From Bacteroidales bacterium (GTDB lineage Bacteria > Bacteroidota > Bacteroidia > Bacteroidales > UBA1556): 64,000 bases of DNA. Shown piece by piece: positions 8,402 through 17,835 of the stretch. The stretch is from contig JAGLCR010000003.1 in the NCBI GenBank assembly GCA_023146135.1, forward strand, positions 62,001-126,000. Direction: 5' to 3'. Position numbers and translations under genes: made by a program. The notes under the pieces were generated by a model, which was given only the letters and a program-made list of their open reading frames with translations, had not been told where the DNA came from and made no database searches. The first letter of the stretch is position 1. Each line of letters begins with the position of its first letter.

Positions 8402-10600
8402 TTAGTTTCCTACTTCTGATAAGTATTTAATTCTCACCAGTCTAATTTCTAGCTCCTCGTATTCATCATTATCCAATGCATCATATGCCTCTTCCAGGGA
8501 ATCCGTTTCGGCCTCATCATTAAAGTAATCCATTATATCTTCAACATGATATTCATCCACTACAGTATTAATATAATAGTTAATATCGAGCCGAGTACCT
8601 GAATATACAATTCGTTCTATTTCTGTCAATAATTCATTCAACTCAAGCCCTTTCGCCTTGGCAACATCATCAAGAGAGAGCTTACGATCAATACTTTGAA
8701 TAATATAAACCTTCGATATAGATTTGTTTGGAACCGACTTCACCACCATATCCTCGGGGCGAATGATATCAAACTCTTTAACATAATCTTTAATCAATTT
8801 CACAAAAGGCTCACCATACTTCTTCGCCTTTCCAACACCTACGCCTGTAACGCGAGGCAGTTCATCCATACTAATGGGAAACTGAATACACATATCCTCC
8901 AAAGAAGGGTCTTGAAAAATAGCAAATGGTGGTATTTTCTCATGCTTAGATATATCTTTACGTAATTCCTTCAGCATTTTGAAAAGCCTAGCCTCTCCAG
9001 CCATTCCAGCTTTTTGGTTTAGTACAACACTAGGTTTATCAATATCATCATAATCATGATCCTTTGCAATCATAACCTTATAAGGCTTCGCAATATATTC
9101 CGCAGCCTTTGGATTCAGTTTCAACACACCATACAGCTCAATATCTTTTTGAATTAGCAATTGAATTAAGGTTTGGCGAACTACTCCCATCCAGTATTTA
9201 TGATCATGCTCTCGACCTTTTCCAAATACATCCAACAGGTGATGCTTCACCGTTTTAACATTTGTATTTTCTACACCTTCAATTACTTGACAAATATGCT
9301 TTGCCTTAAACAACTCCTTTGTGACTTTGATTGTTTCAAGCACTAAGACGATGTCATTAGTAACTTCATACAGTTCCTTAGGATTATTACAATTATCACA
9401 ATTATGACAATTATCTTGTGTATAAACCTCTCCGAAATAATAAAGTACTTGCTTACGTCGACAAATTGAAGACTCCGCATAGGAAACCGTCTCAAGTAGT
9501 AGTTGTTTAGATATCTCCTGCTCAGCGACAGGTTTCCCCTTGGCAAATTTTTCTAATTTTTGAATATCATCATAGCTGTAGAAGGTAATACATTTACCCT
9601 CACCTCCATCACGACCACCACGGCCCGTTTCTTGGTAATATGACTCCAAGCTCTTTGGAATATCATGATGCACTACAAAACGAACATCAGGCTTATCAAT
9701 CCCCATTCCGAAAGCAATCGTTGCCACTATGACATCCACATCTTCCATCAAAAAACGGTCTTGGTTGTTTACACGAGTGGCCGAATCCAAACCTGCATGA
9801 TATGGCAATGCTTTTACTCCGTTAACTTGCAAACTTTCTGCTATTTCCTCTACTTTTTTTCTACTCAAACAATATACAATTCCTGATTTTCCATCATTTT
9901 CTTTTATAAAATGAATCAAATCACGAATTACATTCTTAGTTTTAGGTCGTACTTCATAGTAAAGGTTAGGCCGATTAAAGGAGGCCTTAAAAACTTTTGC
10001 GTCCAACATATTCAGATTTTTCTGAATATCATTTTGCACTTTGGGTGTAGCTGTAGCTGTTAGAGCAATCACTGGCACACTATCGGCAATTTCGTTTATA
10101 ATAGGCCTTAACTTTCTATACTCGGGCCTAAAATCGTGTCCCCATTCAGAAATACAATGCGCCTCATCTATGGCGAAAAATGAAATCTGTATTCTTTGAA
10201 AAAATTCTACATTATCTTCTTTTGTCAAACTCTCTGGAGCGACATATAACAGTTTCGTTTTACCCGACAGCAAGTCCTCTTTAACCATATCCATCTCACC
10301 ACGAGTCAATGATGAGTTCATTACATGGGCAATTCCCGATTCCGAAGCAAATGCTCTAATAGCATCTACTTGATTTTTCATCAAGGCAATAAGTGGTGAA
10401 ACTATGATTGCCGTACCTTCATACATCATCGCAGGAAGTTGATAACATAAGGACTTACCTCCTCCCGTAGGCATAATAACAAAAGCATCATTCCCTGCAA
10501 GGACAGTTTCTATAATTGCTTCTTGATGTCCTTTAAAACCATTAAATCCGAAAAAGTTCTTTAATACTTCCCTTAAGGTTTGATCTGTTTTAACAGCCAT
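8402..10600 (-). CDS. recQ: ATP-dependent DNA helicase RecQ
   Basis: 3'-5' DNA helicase of recombination and repair, 732 aa, the long form usual in Bacteroidota. Domains in order: Walker [13 protein letters not shown] near residue 44, DEAH box [18 protein letters not shown] near 145, helicase C-terminal domain with [15 protein letters not shown] and the arginine finger block [12 protein letters not shown], then the RQC zinc site (a Cys in [15 protein letters not shown] plus CHNCDNC), winged helix, and an HRDC domain ([14 protein letters not shown]...[14 protein letters not shown]). An acidic C-terminal region follows. It is divergent from kdsD. Confidence 0.97.
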   Translation of the reverse strand: MAVKTDQTLREVLKNFFGFNGFKGHQEAIIETVLAGNDAFVIMPTGGGKSLCYQLPAMMYEGTAIIVSPLIALMKNQVDAIRAFASESGIAHVMNSSLTRGEMDMVKEDLLSGKTKLLYVAPESLTKEDNVEFFQRIQISFFAIDEAHCISEWGHDFRPEYRKLRPIINEIADSVPVIALTATATPKVQNDIQKNLNMLDAKVFKASFNRPNLYYEVRPKTKNVIRDLIHFIKENDGKSGIVYCLSRKKVEEIAESLQVNGVKALPYHAGLDSATRVNNQDRFLMEDVDVIVATIAFGMGIDKPDVRFVVHHDIPKSLESYYQETGRGGRDGGEGKCITFYSYDDIQKLEKFAKGKPVAEQEISKQLLLETVSYAESSICRRKQVLYYFGEVYTQDNCHNCDNCNNPKELYEVTNDIVLVLETIKVTKELFKAKHICQVIEGVENTNVKTVKHHLLDVFGKGREHDHKYWMGVVRQTLIQLLIQKDIELYGVLKLNPKAAEYIAKPYKVMIAKDHDYDDIDKPSVVLNQKAGMAGEARLFKMLKELRKDISKHEKIPPFAIFQDPSLEDMCIQFPISMDELPRVTGVGVGKAKKYGEPFVKLIKDYVKEFDIIRPEDMVVKSVPNKSISKVYIIQSIDRKLSLDDVAKAKGLELNELLTEIERIVYSGTRLDINYYINTVVDEYHVEDIMDYFNDEAETDSLEEAYDALDNDEYEELEIRLVRIKYLSEVGN

Positions 10601-10765
10601 AATGTTGCTTCTTTCTTTAAATACTTATAACCACATAATTGAAGTATAAAATTAACAAAAAAATCCCATATGTTCGACAAATAATTTGTTTTTTTATCTT
10701 TTCATTATAATTACTTACAAATAATAAAATTAGCACTATGATTTTCTACACTAATTATTTATTTC

Positions 10766-10773
10766 TATTTTTG
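10766..10773 (+). promoter_or_regulatory. Candidate -7 box TATTTTTG for kdsD
   Basis: Perfect TAnnTTTG match 21 bp before the kdsD ATG. Confidence 0.5.
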
Positions 10774-10794
10774 CAAGCATACAAAAAGTAAAGC

Positions 10795-11754
10795 ATGAGT
10801 CAAGATATTCAAAAAATCGCCCTACAAGTTATCAAGGAGGAGGCGGAAGCTATTTCAAACTTGTCAAGTAGTATTAATTCCGACTTTGTTTCAGCTATTG
10901 AAACAATACTTAAATCAAAAGGACGCTTAATAGTTACAGGAATTGGTAAAAGTGCCAATATTGCAACTAAGATTGTTGCAACTTTAAATTCCACAGGAAC
11001 GCCAGCAGTTTTCATGCATGCGGCAGATGCTATACATGGCGATTTGGGCATTGTACAAAAGGATGATGTGGTGATGTGTATTTCCAAATCAGGAAATACA
11101 CCAGAGATAAAGGTATTAATTCCTTTGGTAAAATCATTGGGAAACCCATTAATAGCTAATGTGGGAAATAACGACTCCTTTTTAGCTAAACAGGCTGACT
11201 TTGTGCTTGATAGCACGGTTGCAAAGGAAGCCTGCCCAAACAATTTAGCTCCAACATCAAGTACAACAGCACAATTAGTTATGGGCGATGCACTCGCAGT
11301 TTCTTTACTAGAAATGAGAGGCTTTTCAGATAGAGATTTTGCCAAATATCACCCAGGAGGTGCTTTAGGAAAGCAGCTGTATTTACGTGTGGGAGATTTA
11401 TGCGCTAATAATGAAAAACCTCTGGTTGATATAAATGATGATATTCGTAAAATTATTTTAGAAATATCATCAAAGCGGTTGGGAGCTACTGCAGTGATAA
11501 ATAACGACGTTTTAGTGGGTGTAGTTACTGATGGGGATATAAGAAGAATGATGCAGAAATTTAAGGATGTAGACCCCTTACATGCTGCTGATATTATGAC
11601 GGCCAATCCTCTTACTATTGAAAAAGATCAACTGGCTGTAGCTGCGCTTAAAATCATGAAAGAAAAGAATATAACCCAGCTTTTAGTTACTGATAAAAGT
11701 AAATATTTTGGAGTTATTCATTTACATGATATTTTGAAAGAGGGGATTCTTTAG
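10795..11754 (+). CDS. kdsD: Arabinose-5-phosphate isomerase KdsD/KpsF
   Basis: Interconverts D-ribulose 5-phosphate and D-arabinose 5-phosphate, the first step toward Kdo for lipopolysaccharide. 319 aa, the family norm. The SIS sugar-phosphate isomerase domain covers about residues 30-170 (VTGIGKSANIATKIVATLNSTGTP, MCISKSGNTPEI, LAPTSSTTAQLVMGDALA), and two CBS domains lie at about 205-319 (LGATAVINNDVLVGVVTDGDIRR; KNITQLLVTD...GVIHLHDILKEGI). Cytoplasmic. Other Kdo genes are not in the window. Confidence 0.96.
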   Translation: MSQDIQKIALQVIKEEAEAISNLSSSINSDFVSAIETILKSKGRLIVTGIGKSANIATKIVATLNSTGTPAVFMHAADAIHGDLGIVQKDDVVMCISKSGNTPEIKVLIPLVKSLGNPLIANVGNNDSFLAKQADFVLDSTVAKEACPNNLAPTSSTTAQLVMGDALAVSLLEMRGFSDRDFAKYHPGGALGKQLYLRVGDLCANNEKPLVDINDDIRKIILEISSKRLGATAVINNDVLVGVVTDGDIRRMMQKFKDVDPLHAADIMTANPLTIEKDQLAVAALKIMKEKNITQLLVTDKSKYFGVIHLHDILKEGIL

Positions 11755-11830
11755 CTCTTAGAATTTTCAATTTGTATAACAATCACCTGATTGAATGCTA
11801 AAACTTTATAATGCATATCACTTTACGTGC

Positions 11831-11872
11831 AAAAAAAAAGGTGGAAACAAATTATCTTGTTACCACCTTTAT
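11831..11872. terminator. Bidirectional terminator
   Basis: Stem AAAGGTGGaAACAA / TTGTtACCACCTTT with a long A-run on the left and T-rich right side, between convergent kdsD and the FKBP gene. Confidence 0.85.
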
Positions 11873-11889
11873 TATATTTCAAATATCAT

Positions 11890-13098
11890 TTAACGCCCTC
11901 TGGGCATAACTAATTTTCCTTTTTTTACATTTGCAATATATAAGTCAAATATTAGTGTGGTTTTAGCAGGAATAACAGGAGGTCTCCCCTCTTCTCCAAA
12001 TCCTAATTGGTAAGGAATAATTACGCGTGCTTTTTCGCCTACTTTTAAGTAATTTACCACCTCTATCAAACCAGGAATCATTGTTTCGCTACCTGAAATT
12101 ATCATTAAAGAATCATTACGCTCATAGGTTGATTCAAGAATACTACCATCTTCAAAATAAGCAACATATTTTAGATATACAGTATCTGCATTAACAATCC
12201 TATCGCCGTTTGTTTTATTTATCTTGATATATTTCAAACCCGTTTTGGTAGTTGTCGTATCTAATCCTGATACGTCATATGGTTTCGGAATTGCGTCAGG
12301 AGCAATAGCCACCATTTCCACATCAAATACCAACTCTGCCTTAGCAGGAATAGTTGGTTTGCGTCCTTTCTCACCATATGCCAACTGATAAGGAATAATC
12401 AATCGACGCTTCTCTCCTACAGTCATTTTCTGAAGCCCCATTTCCCAACCTTTAATCACTTGGTGGCGGCCCAAAACCATAGATAGTGGTCCACTTCGAT
12501 CATAAGAAGCATCAAATTTCTTTCCAGTGGAAAGGTATCCCACATAATTTACCGAAACACGATCACCATCTTTCGATTTTAATTTACCTTTTCCTTTTTT
12601 AACTAAAATATATTTAAGTCCTGAATCTAAAGAAATTGTATCTAAACCAGCCACATTATAAGGCTTAATAGCTTTTTCAATTTTTACTAATTTAACGGTA
12701 AAAATCAAGGTAGAATTAGGTGGAATCTGCCCCATATCTCGTTCACCATAACCTATCTCAGGTGGAATAGTAAGCAATGCGGAATCTCCCACATGCATTA
12801 ATTGAATACCTTCGTCCCAGCCCTTGATTACTCTTCCAACACCTAGCTGAAACTTTAAAGGAGACTTACGACTGTATGACTCATCAAACTGCGTTCCATC
12901 AGATAACTTTCCTATATAATGCACATAAACTACATCTCCAGAATCGGCTTTTTCAGCTTTCTTATTGATATCAAAAAAAATATACTTCAAGCCTGAGCCT
13001 GAAGTATATTCTTTACCTTTTTTAATCTTCTGTTTTTTTTGCCCATATGCAAGGCTAACACTAAAGACTAGTAAAAGGATTACTAAAATATTTTTCAT
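11890..13098 (-). CDS. Secreted triple-domain FKBP peptidyl-prolyl isomerase
   Basis: 402 aa with a Sec signal peptide (1-19, ending AYGQ). Three FKBP domains follow, each opened by (S/T)GLKYI: about 33-140, 155-265 and 285-395. The first two keep the core motifs VIKGWDEGIQLMHVG and VIKGWEMGLQKMTVG and the IPxxxAYGE loop; the third has IPGLIEVVNYLKVG, so its Trp-containing active site is degenerate. Predicted to fold proteins in the periplasm. It starts 2 bp after the stop of the next FKBP gene and is part of the DHH-GldI-FKBP-FKBP run. Confidence 0.92.
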   Translation of the reverse strand: MKNILVILLLVFSVSLAYGQKKQKIKKGKEYTSGSGLKYIFFDINKKAEKADSGDVVYVHYIGKLSDGTQFDESYSRKSPLKFQLGVGRVIKGWDEGIQLMHVGDSALLTIPPEIGYGERDMGQIPPNSTLIFTVKLVKIEKAIKPYNVAGLDTISLDSGLKYILVKKGKGKLKSKDGDRVSVNYVGYLSTGKKFDASYDRSGPLSMVLGRHQVIKGWEMGLQKMTVGEKRRLIIPYQLAYGEKGRKPTIPAKAELVFDVEMVAIAPDAIPKPYDVSGLDTTTTKTGLKYIKINKTNGDRIVNADTVYLKYVAYFEDGSILESTYERNDSLMIISGSETMIPGLIEVVNYLKVGEKARVIIPYQLGFGEEGRPPVIPAKTTLIFDLYIANVKKGKLVMPRGR

Positions 13099-13100
13099 TA

Positions 13101-14438
13101 CTATTTAATGATTTCCAATAGTTCAACTTCAAAAACCAAAGGAGAATATGGAGGTATATCTCCACCAGCACCACGCTCACCATAAGCAATGTTTGAAGGA
13201 AGAATAATTTTTGCTTTTCCACCTACACTTATCATTGTAAATGCTTCATCCCAGCCTGCAATTACTTGTCCTTGACCTACAGTAAACTCAAATGGCTGAC
13301 CACGATCTACAGAAGAGTCAAATTTCTTACCATTTAATAGATAACCAGTATAATGTACTTTTACTTTTTGACCAGCAGTAGCTAACTCTCCATTACCTGC
13401 TTGCTCTTCAATATAAATTAAGCCTGAGGCTGTTGGAACTGTAGTAATACGATTTGCTGATAAATACGCATCGATCTTTGAATATTCTTCATTCTTTTGT
13501 TTTGAGACTGCAGCAAGTGCTTCCACTTGTGCCTTCTCTTTTTTCGCCTTCATTTCGTCAGCTGAGAAAACATCAATAATTTCTATTTCGTAAACAACAG
13601 GGCTATAAGGAGGAATATATCCTGTAACACCTTTTTCACCAAATGCCTGATTTGATGGAGATATTAATGTTAATTTACCACCATTTTTCATTCCTAAAAT
13701 AGCTCTTTCAAAACCCATTCCCAATTGACCAGTACCTACCTCAATAGTATAAGGTTTATTCTCTGCATAGGTATCAATAAACTTTTCACCAGTAAGTGCC
13801 TTTGCAACAATATTAGCATCGATATACTGTCCAGCCATAATTGTTGAACCGCTACCCTTTTTTATAGGGATAATATATAATCCTAATTCGTCAGGTGTTT
13901 GAGTAATATTATTAGAAGTGATATAATCATTTAAAACAACAGTTTCATTTGCCTGCATTTGACGAGCCATTTCTTGAGCTTCAAACTCCAATTCAGCTTT
14001 TGATTTTATATCTTCCATTTTTACATCCAAATAAAACTCCGATGCGCTGTCCAAAAATTCAGGACGGGCAGTACCAACAGTTTTCACGAAGAAAGAGTCA
14101 GAATTAAAAATAAAAGTAGCACTATCGCCAATATGTAATAATTTCAATGCGTCAAAAACATCACCTGAATAAGTATTTTCAATCATTGGCACCTGATATG
14201 GTTCTGGAGCAGCTGGCCCAAATACAGAATCACCAATAGTACGGTAAGTCATATAAACGAACATTACATCTCCTATTCTTGCTTGAGTAGTATCTGTAAC
14301 ATTAGTATGAATTTTATAATATAAGTCATTCGCTGCATCTTTGGTAAATCCTGGATGACTTGAATTGTTATTACAAGCTGTAGTAAATAGAGCGATAACA
14401 CTCAATAACAGCACAAATTTGTTGGTTTTCTTATTCAT
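13101..14438 (-). CDS. FKBP-type peptidyl-prolyl isomerase lipoprotein
   Basis: 445 aa. The signal sequence ends in LFTTACNNN (lipobox, Cys22). The N-terminal third (about 50-155) is a degenerate FKBP-like domain without the active-site Trp; a Gln/Glu/Ala-rich helical linker at 155-185 follows. A second FKBP domain covers about 195-285 (TGEKFIDTYAENKPYTIEVGTG), then another charged helix, and a canonical C-terminal FKBP domain from 335 to the end (VIAGWDEAFTMISVG, IAYGERGAG). The helix-linked architecture resembles dimeric FkpA/Mip proteins. Own TAnnTTTG box upstream; coupled to the triple-FKBP gene downstream. Confidence 0.9.
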   Translation of the reverse strand: MNKKTNKFVLLLSVIALFTTACNNNSSHPGFTKDAANDLYYKIHTNVTDTTQARIGDVMFVYMTYRTIGDSVFGPAAPEPYQVPMIENTYSGDVFDALKLLHIGDSATFIFNSDSFFVKTVGTARPEFLDSASEFYLDVKMEDIKSKAELEFEAQEMARQMQANETVVLNDYITSNNITQTPDELGLYIIPIKKGSGSTIMAGQYIDANIVAKALTGEKFIDTYAENKPYTIEVGTGQLGMGFERAILGMKNGGKLTLISPSNQAFGEKGVTGYIPPYSPVVYEIEIIDVFSADEMKAKKEKAQVEALAAVSKQKNEEYSKIDAYLSANRITTVPTASGLIYIEEQAGNGELATAGQKVKVHYTGYLLNGKKFDSSVDRGQPFEFTVGQGQVIAGWDEAFTMISVGGKAKIILPSNIAYGERGAGGDIPPYSPLVFEVELLEIIK

Positions 14439-14474
14439 AAATATAAATTTAATAATTGATTTTTAAATAGGGGG

Positions 14475-14482
14475 CAAACTTA
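14475..14482 (-). promoter_or_regulatory. Candidate -7 box TAAGTTTG for FKBP pair
   Basis: Perfect TAnnTTTG on the minus strand 37 bp upstream of the 445-aa FKBP gene, suggesting the two large FKBP genes have their own transcript. Confidence 0.5.
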
Positions 14483-14521
14483 AGATATTTATTAAGATTA
14501 TCCCCTATAAATTAACATATT

Positions 14522-15058
14522 TTAATGAACTTCTTTTAAGTATAAATCATAGAATAAAGTTGCATTAGCAGGAACCTTATTTTCGTCACCAATTAGGCCA
14601 TAGGCAAGGTATGAGGGAAGAATAAGCTTTGCTCTTGAACCCACTTTCATAAGCATCACCGCTTCTTGTAATCCAGTGGGCTCATCCCCCTCTCCCACAA
14701 TAAACAACTTCACTCCATCATTTTTTGAATCATAGATTACATCTCCACGTATAAGGTTAATTGTATATTCTAAAACCACCCCTTGGCCATCTTGCGGATG
14801 CAAACCCACGCCTTCTTGATATATATTATATCGTAAACCCGATTTTGTACGAATAAAATCCCATTCTCTCCTCTCAAGATAATCATCAATTTGCTGATCC
14901 TCAATTCGGATATTTCGTTTATGCACTATGGCTAAATTATTAGTCACCTCTTTTGGGTTAAGTCTTTTTCTCTGTTTCTTATCAATCTCATTATCACAAG
15001 AAGATACAAGCAAAGCAAAAGTGAATAAAACTAAAATAGTAACACTTTTTCTAATCAT
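14522..15058 (-). CDS. GldI-like FKBP lipoprotein
   Basis: The ORF track starts at 15094, but the internal ATG at 15056-15058 gives a proper lipoprotein signal (MIRKSVTILVLFTFALLVSSC) and an ATGATTAG overlap with the end of the DHH gene, a typical translational coupling; I prefer it (178 aa). One FKBP domain occupies about 65-175 (TKSGLRYNIYQEG, GLQEAVMLMKVG, LPSYLAYGLIGDENKVP). The size, lipobox and YNI.L.G..IYD pattern match GldI, the gliding/T9SS-associated isomerase of Flavobacteriia. Position after a DHH phosphoesterase gene also fits my memory of gldI loci. The GldI name is an inference; no other gld gene is nearby. Confidence 0.82.
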   Translation of the reverse strand: MIRKSVTILVLFTFALLVSSCDNEIDKKQRKRLNPKEVTNNLAIVHKRNIRIEDQQIDDYLERREWDFIRTKSGLRYNIYQEGVGLHPQDGQGVVLEYTINLIRGDVIYDSKNDGVKLFIVGEGDEPTGLQEAVMLMKVGSRAKLILPSYLAYGLIGDENKVPANATLFYDLYLKEVH

Positions 15059-16085
15059 AATAATCTGATTGTAGTAACGGTAATAAGGAGTCAAGCTTTT
15101 TTAATGTATCGTCCAAACTTAATAGAGAGCGTCCTCCTGCAGCATTTACATGTCCTCCTCCATTGAAATGATCTCTAGCAAAGCGATTAACATTTAAATT
15201 GGCTTTGGAGCGAAATGATATTTTAACCAGTCCTTCTTTCTCGGTAAATAAAGCCGCAAAATCGACTCCCTTTATTGCAAGTCCATAGTTAACTACACCT
15301 TCTGTAAAACCCGGTCTTTCCTTAAATCGCTTCATTTCTTCCCTACTTAGCGAAAAATAAGCAGCTCTGTATTCAGGAAAAGTGACTAATTTTTCGCTAA
15401 TAGCATATCCCAGCAACCGAAGGCGCTCCTCCGAACTATTATTGTAAATCATATCATTAATCTCTTTTACATTTAAGCCATAGCGAATTAATTTTCCGCT
15501 TGTTTCAAAGGTGGCAGGATCATTACAGCTATGACTAAATGAACCTGTATCGGTCACTATACCCACAAATATATCAGTTGCCACATCCTTATCTATCATA
15601 TCCTTATACTTGGAGAGCATCAAAATCTCAAAAAGCAACTCCGATGTAGATGATTTACCTGGTTCAGAAAAGAGTAAGTCAAAAAAATCTTCGTCAGGCA
15701 ATAAGTGATGGTCAATTAGTATTTTAGGTGACTTCACTTTATTCAAAGTATCCTCTAAACTACCTGTACGATGCGATGCATTAAAATCCATACAAAAAAC
15801 CAAATCTGATGCAATAATCTTTTTATTTACTTCCTTATTATCAGCATCAAAAACACGAATCTTGTTGGTTCCCGGAAGAAAGCGGTAAAAGTCGGCAAAG
15901 TGATTGGTAGAAATTACATGAATTGTTTTTCCTGTTTTCACTAAAACATTATACAATGCCAATGCCGAGCCCATGGTATCGCCATCAGGATTAGCATGCA
16001 TCAAAATGGAAATGGTATTAGCTTGATCAATCATTGATTCAAACTTCACGATTTTTTCAGGAACTATTGTTTTGCTGTTGGACAT
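15051..16085 (-). CDS. DHH-family phosphoesterase (NrnA-like)
   Basis: 344 aa cytoplasmic DHH/DHHA1 enzyme of the NrnA group, which degrades nanoRNA and/or pAp. Motifs: HANPDGDTMGSALAL near residue 28, CMDFNASHRTG near 95, the DHH triad itself in ILIDHHLLPDEDF near 122, IVTDTGSFSHS near 183, and the DHHA1 glycine-rich loop FNGGGHVNAAGG near 306. It is first in the DHH-GldI-FKBP-FKBP run and its last codons overlap the gldI-like start. RNA turnover and periplasmic folding are not obviously related, so the linkage is probably historical. Confidence 0.93.
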   Translation of the reverse strand: MSNSKTIVPEKIVKFESMIDQANTISILMHANPDGDTMGSALALYNVLVKTGKTIHVISTNHFADFYRFLPGTNKIRVFDADNKEVNKKIIASDLVFCMDFNASHRTGSLEDTLNKVKSPKILIDHHLLPDEDFFDLLFSEPGKSSTSELLFEILMLSKYKDMIDKDVATDIFVGIVTDTGSFSHSCNDPATFETSGKLIRYGLNVKEINDMIYNNSSEERLRLLGYAISEKLVTFPEYRAAYFSLSREEMKRFKERPGFTEGVVNYGLAIKGVDFAALFTEKEGLVKISFRSKANLNVNRFARDHFNGGGHVNAAGGRSLLSLDDTLKKLDSLLPLLQSDYYD

Positions 16086-16256
16086 TGTTTTTATTTATGT
16101 TTTAAGCTATGTTGCGCTTTATGTATGTATTCCCATAAATCATCTAAGGTGTTACTACTGTATCTCCTTATGTATTTACGGTTAACTAAAATTGATTGGC
16201 AAATATAATAAAAAGGCAAAACGCAATTTTTAGTATTTTCGTACAAATTATACAAT

Positions 16257-16625
16257 ATGAATATTGAAGAATTAAGAGCGTACTGCCTTTGTAAAAGCTC
16301 CACCACCGAATCATTTCCTTTTGGTGAAGACACCCTGGTTTTTAAAGTTATGGACAAAATGTTTGCACTTACAGGCTTAAAAGGAGATTTGAGTGTAAAC
16401 CTTAAATGCGAACCCGAGAAAGCACTTGAATTACGTGAGCTTTATCCATTTGTACACCCAGGATTTCATATGAATAAAAAACATTGGAATACAATTGACA
16501 TCTTTGCCTCTACCGACGACCTATTAGTTAAGCAATGGATTGATGATTCCTATAAATTGGTGGTACAAAGCCTAAGCAAAAAACTTCAAGCTGAATTGCA
16601 AAATAAGATTGAATCTAAATACTAA
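16257..16625 (+). CDS. MmcQ/YjbR-family DNA-binding-like protein
   Basis: 122 aa, the length of the MmcQ/YjbR (CyaY-like fold) family. Typical features are the N-terminal MNIEELRAYCLCKSSTTESFPFG, KMFALTGL, LKCEPEKALELRE, the HMNKKHWNTI core motif, and the final helix pair (WIDDSYKLVVQSL). The family is called DNA-binding but its role is poorly known. A near-consensus box TATTTTCG lies 16 bp upstream. It is divergent from the DHH gene and convergent with tpiA. Confidence 0.9.
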   Translation: MNIEELRAYCLCKSSTTESFPFGEDTLVFKVMDKMFALTGLKGDLSVNLKCEPEKALELRELYPFVHPGFHMNKKHWNTIDIFASTDDLLVKQWIDDSYKLVVQSLSKKLQAELQNKIESKY

Positions 16626-16640
16626 ACAGCAAGAACAAGC

Positions 16641-16680
16641 AAAGCCACCATACATAAATCGTTTATGTATTAGTAGCTTT
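16641..16680. terminator. Probable bidirectional terminator
   Basis: Imperfect hairpin AAAGCcACCATACATAAA / TTTATGTATTaGTaGCTTT between the convergent MmcQ-like gene and tpiA. Confidence 0.6.
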
Positions 16681-16707
16681 AATATTTATAGAGTCTAGTT
16701 CAAGTTC

Positions 16708-17469
16708 TTAAAACGATTGGGCAATTTTAATAAAGTCGTCAGCCTTTAGCGCAGCACCACCTATAAGGCCACCATCCACATCAGTATTAGCAAATAGCTC
16801 GGCAGCATTTCCAGGATTACAGCTTCCGCCATAAAGGATGCTGATTTCGCCAGCCAATTCTTCATCATATTTCTCTTTTAACAAATTGCGAATAAAAGCA
16901 TGCATCTCTTGAGCTTGAGCCGAGCTGGCAGTTTTACCTGTTCCAATGGCCCAAACTGGTTCGTACGCAATTATAACATTCGATATTTCTTGATAACTCA
17001 AATGAAACAAAGAGTCCGAAATTTGTGCTTTTACCACAGCAAAATGTTCCTTTGCTTCACGTTCTTCCAACACTTCGCCACAGCAAAAAATTGGCTCAAT
17101 ACCATATTCTAATAATCGATCTACTTTACCAGCCAACATCTCATGAGTCTCCGCAAAATATTTACGACGCTCCGAATGGCCAACAATACAATAATCCATA
17201 TTCATACCACTAAGCATCAATGCTGACACCTCACCAGTATAAGCTCCTGCATCATGCTCACTTACGTTTTGAGCGCCAATTTTTAACTCAACATCATCTT
17301 CCTCAACTATATCAGTAGCCAACTCCAAGTAAACTGATGGAGGGCACACTATTAGTTGAACACCAGATGGTAAATTCTCTAGTCTCTTGGTTATATCAAA
17401 TAAAAGTTCATCCGCTTCTTCGAATGTTTTATTCATCTTCCAGTTTCCTGCTACTATTTTTTTTCTCAT
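16708..17469 (-). CDS. tpiA: Triosephosphate isomerase
   Basis: Glycolytic/gluconeogenic interconversion of dihydroxyacetone phosphate and glyceraldehyde 3-phosphate. 253 aa. All catalytic residues are visible: Lys in GNWKMNK (residues 8-14), His in CIVGHSERRKYF near 96, Glu in AYEPVWAIGTGKTAS near 168, and the phosphate loop LYGGSCNPGNA near 213 with GGLIGGAALK near 235. It follows the OppB-like permease gene on the same strand after 366 bp and probably has its own promoter (a TACTTTTG box is at 17678-17685). Confidence 0.97.
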   Translation of the reverse strand: MRKKIVAGNWKMNKTFEEADELLFDITKRLENLPSGVQLIVCPPSVYLELATDIVEEDDVELKIGAQNVSEHDAGAYTGEVSALMLSGMNMDYCIVGHSERRKYFAETHEMLAGKVDRLLEYGIEPIFCCGEVLEEREAKEHFAVVKAQISDSLFHLSYQEISNVIIAYEPVWAIGTGKTASSAQAQEMHAFIRNLLKEKYDEELAGEISILYGGSCNPGNAAELFANTDVDGGLIGGAALKADDFIKIAQSF

Positions 17470-17835
17470 GGCTATATCTGTATTTAGTATGATGATTTAT
17501 TTTTGTTTTTTTCACTATCGCTGAGGCTATTCTTATTGTTTTATAAGCTTATAGTCGAGCATTTCACATTCTATTAATCGACAATGTCAAAATCGCAAAC
17601 CTCATATTAGGCCACACTTATGCTACAGCACCGACATTATTGGCAATATCTTTCAAATGGTTTAGCTGCTAAATTAACAAAAGTAAGCTTACCTCCAACA
17701 ATAAAACTCCACCTGCTTAGGGCAAACTCCTACTTTTTATAAAAAATGCCATTAATTATTGGACCAACTTTTATAAGGAGTATTTTGAAAGTCAAGCCAT
17801 TGAAAACTTCCTTTAATATGTATAGAATACTTAAT
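17470..17835. other. Intergenic region upstream of tpiA
   Basis: 366 bp without a credible ORF. The only signal I see is a minus-strand TAnnTTTG box (TACTTTTG, 17678-17685), about 210 bp before tpiA. If it is used, the leader is long. No terminator hairpin is obvious after the permease gene. Confidence 0.5.

Noticed and set aside
10809-11345. 178-aa minus-strand ORF
   Set aside because: Antisense shadow of kdsD, with low-complexity Ser/Ile-rich composition typical of reversed coding frames.
16091-16357. 88-aa minus-strand ORF between the DHH gene and the MmcQ-like gene
   Set aside because: Its only Met lies antisense inside the well-supported MmcQ-like gene, and there is no promoter box or recognisable domain; treated as a chance frame, although its C-terminal part falls in the intergenic gap.
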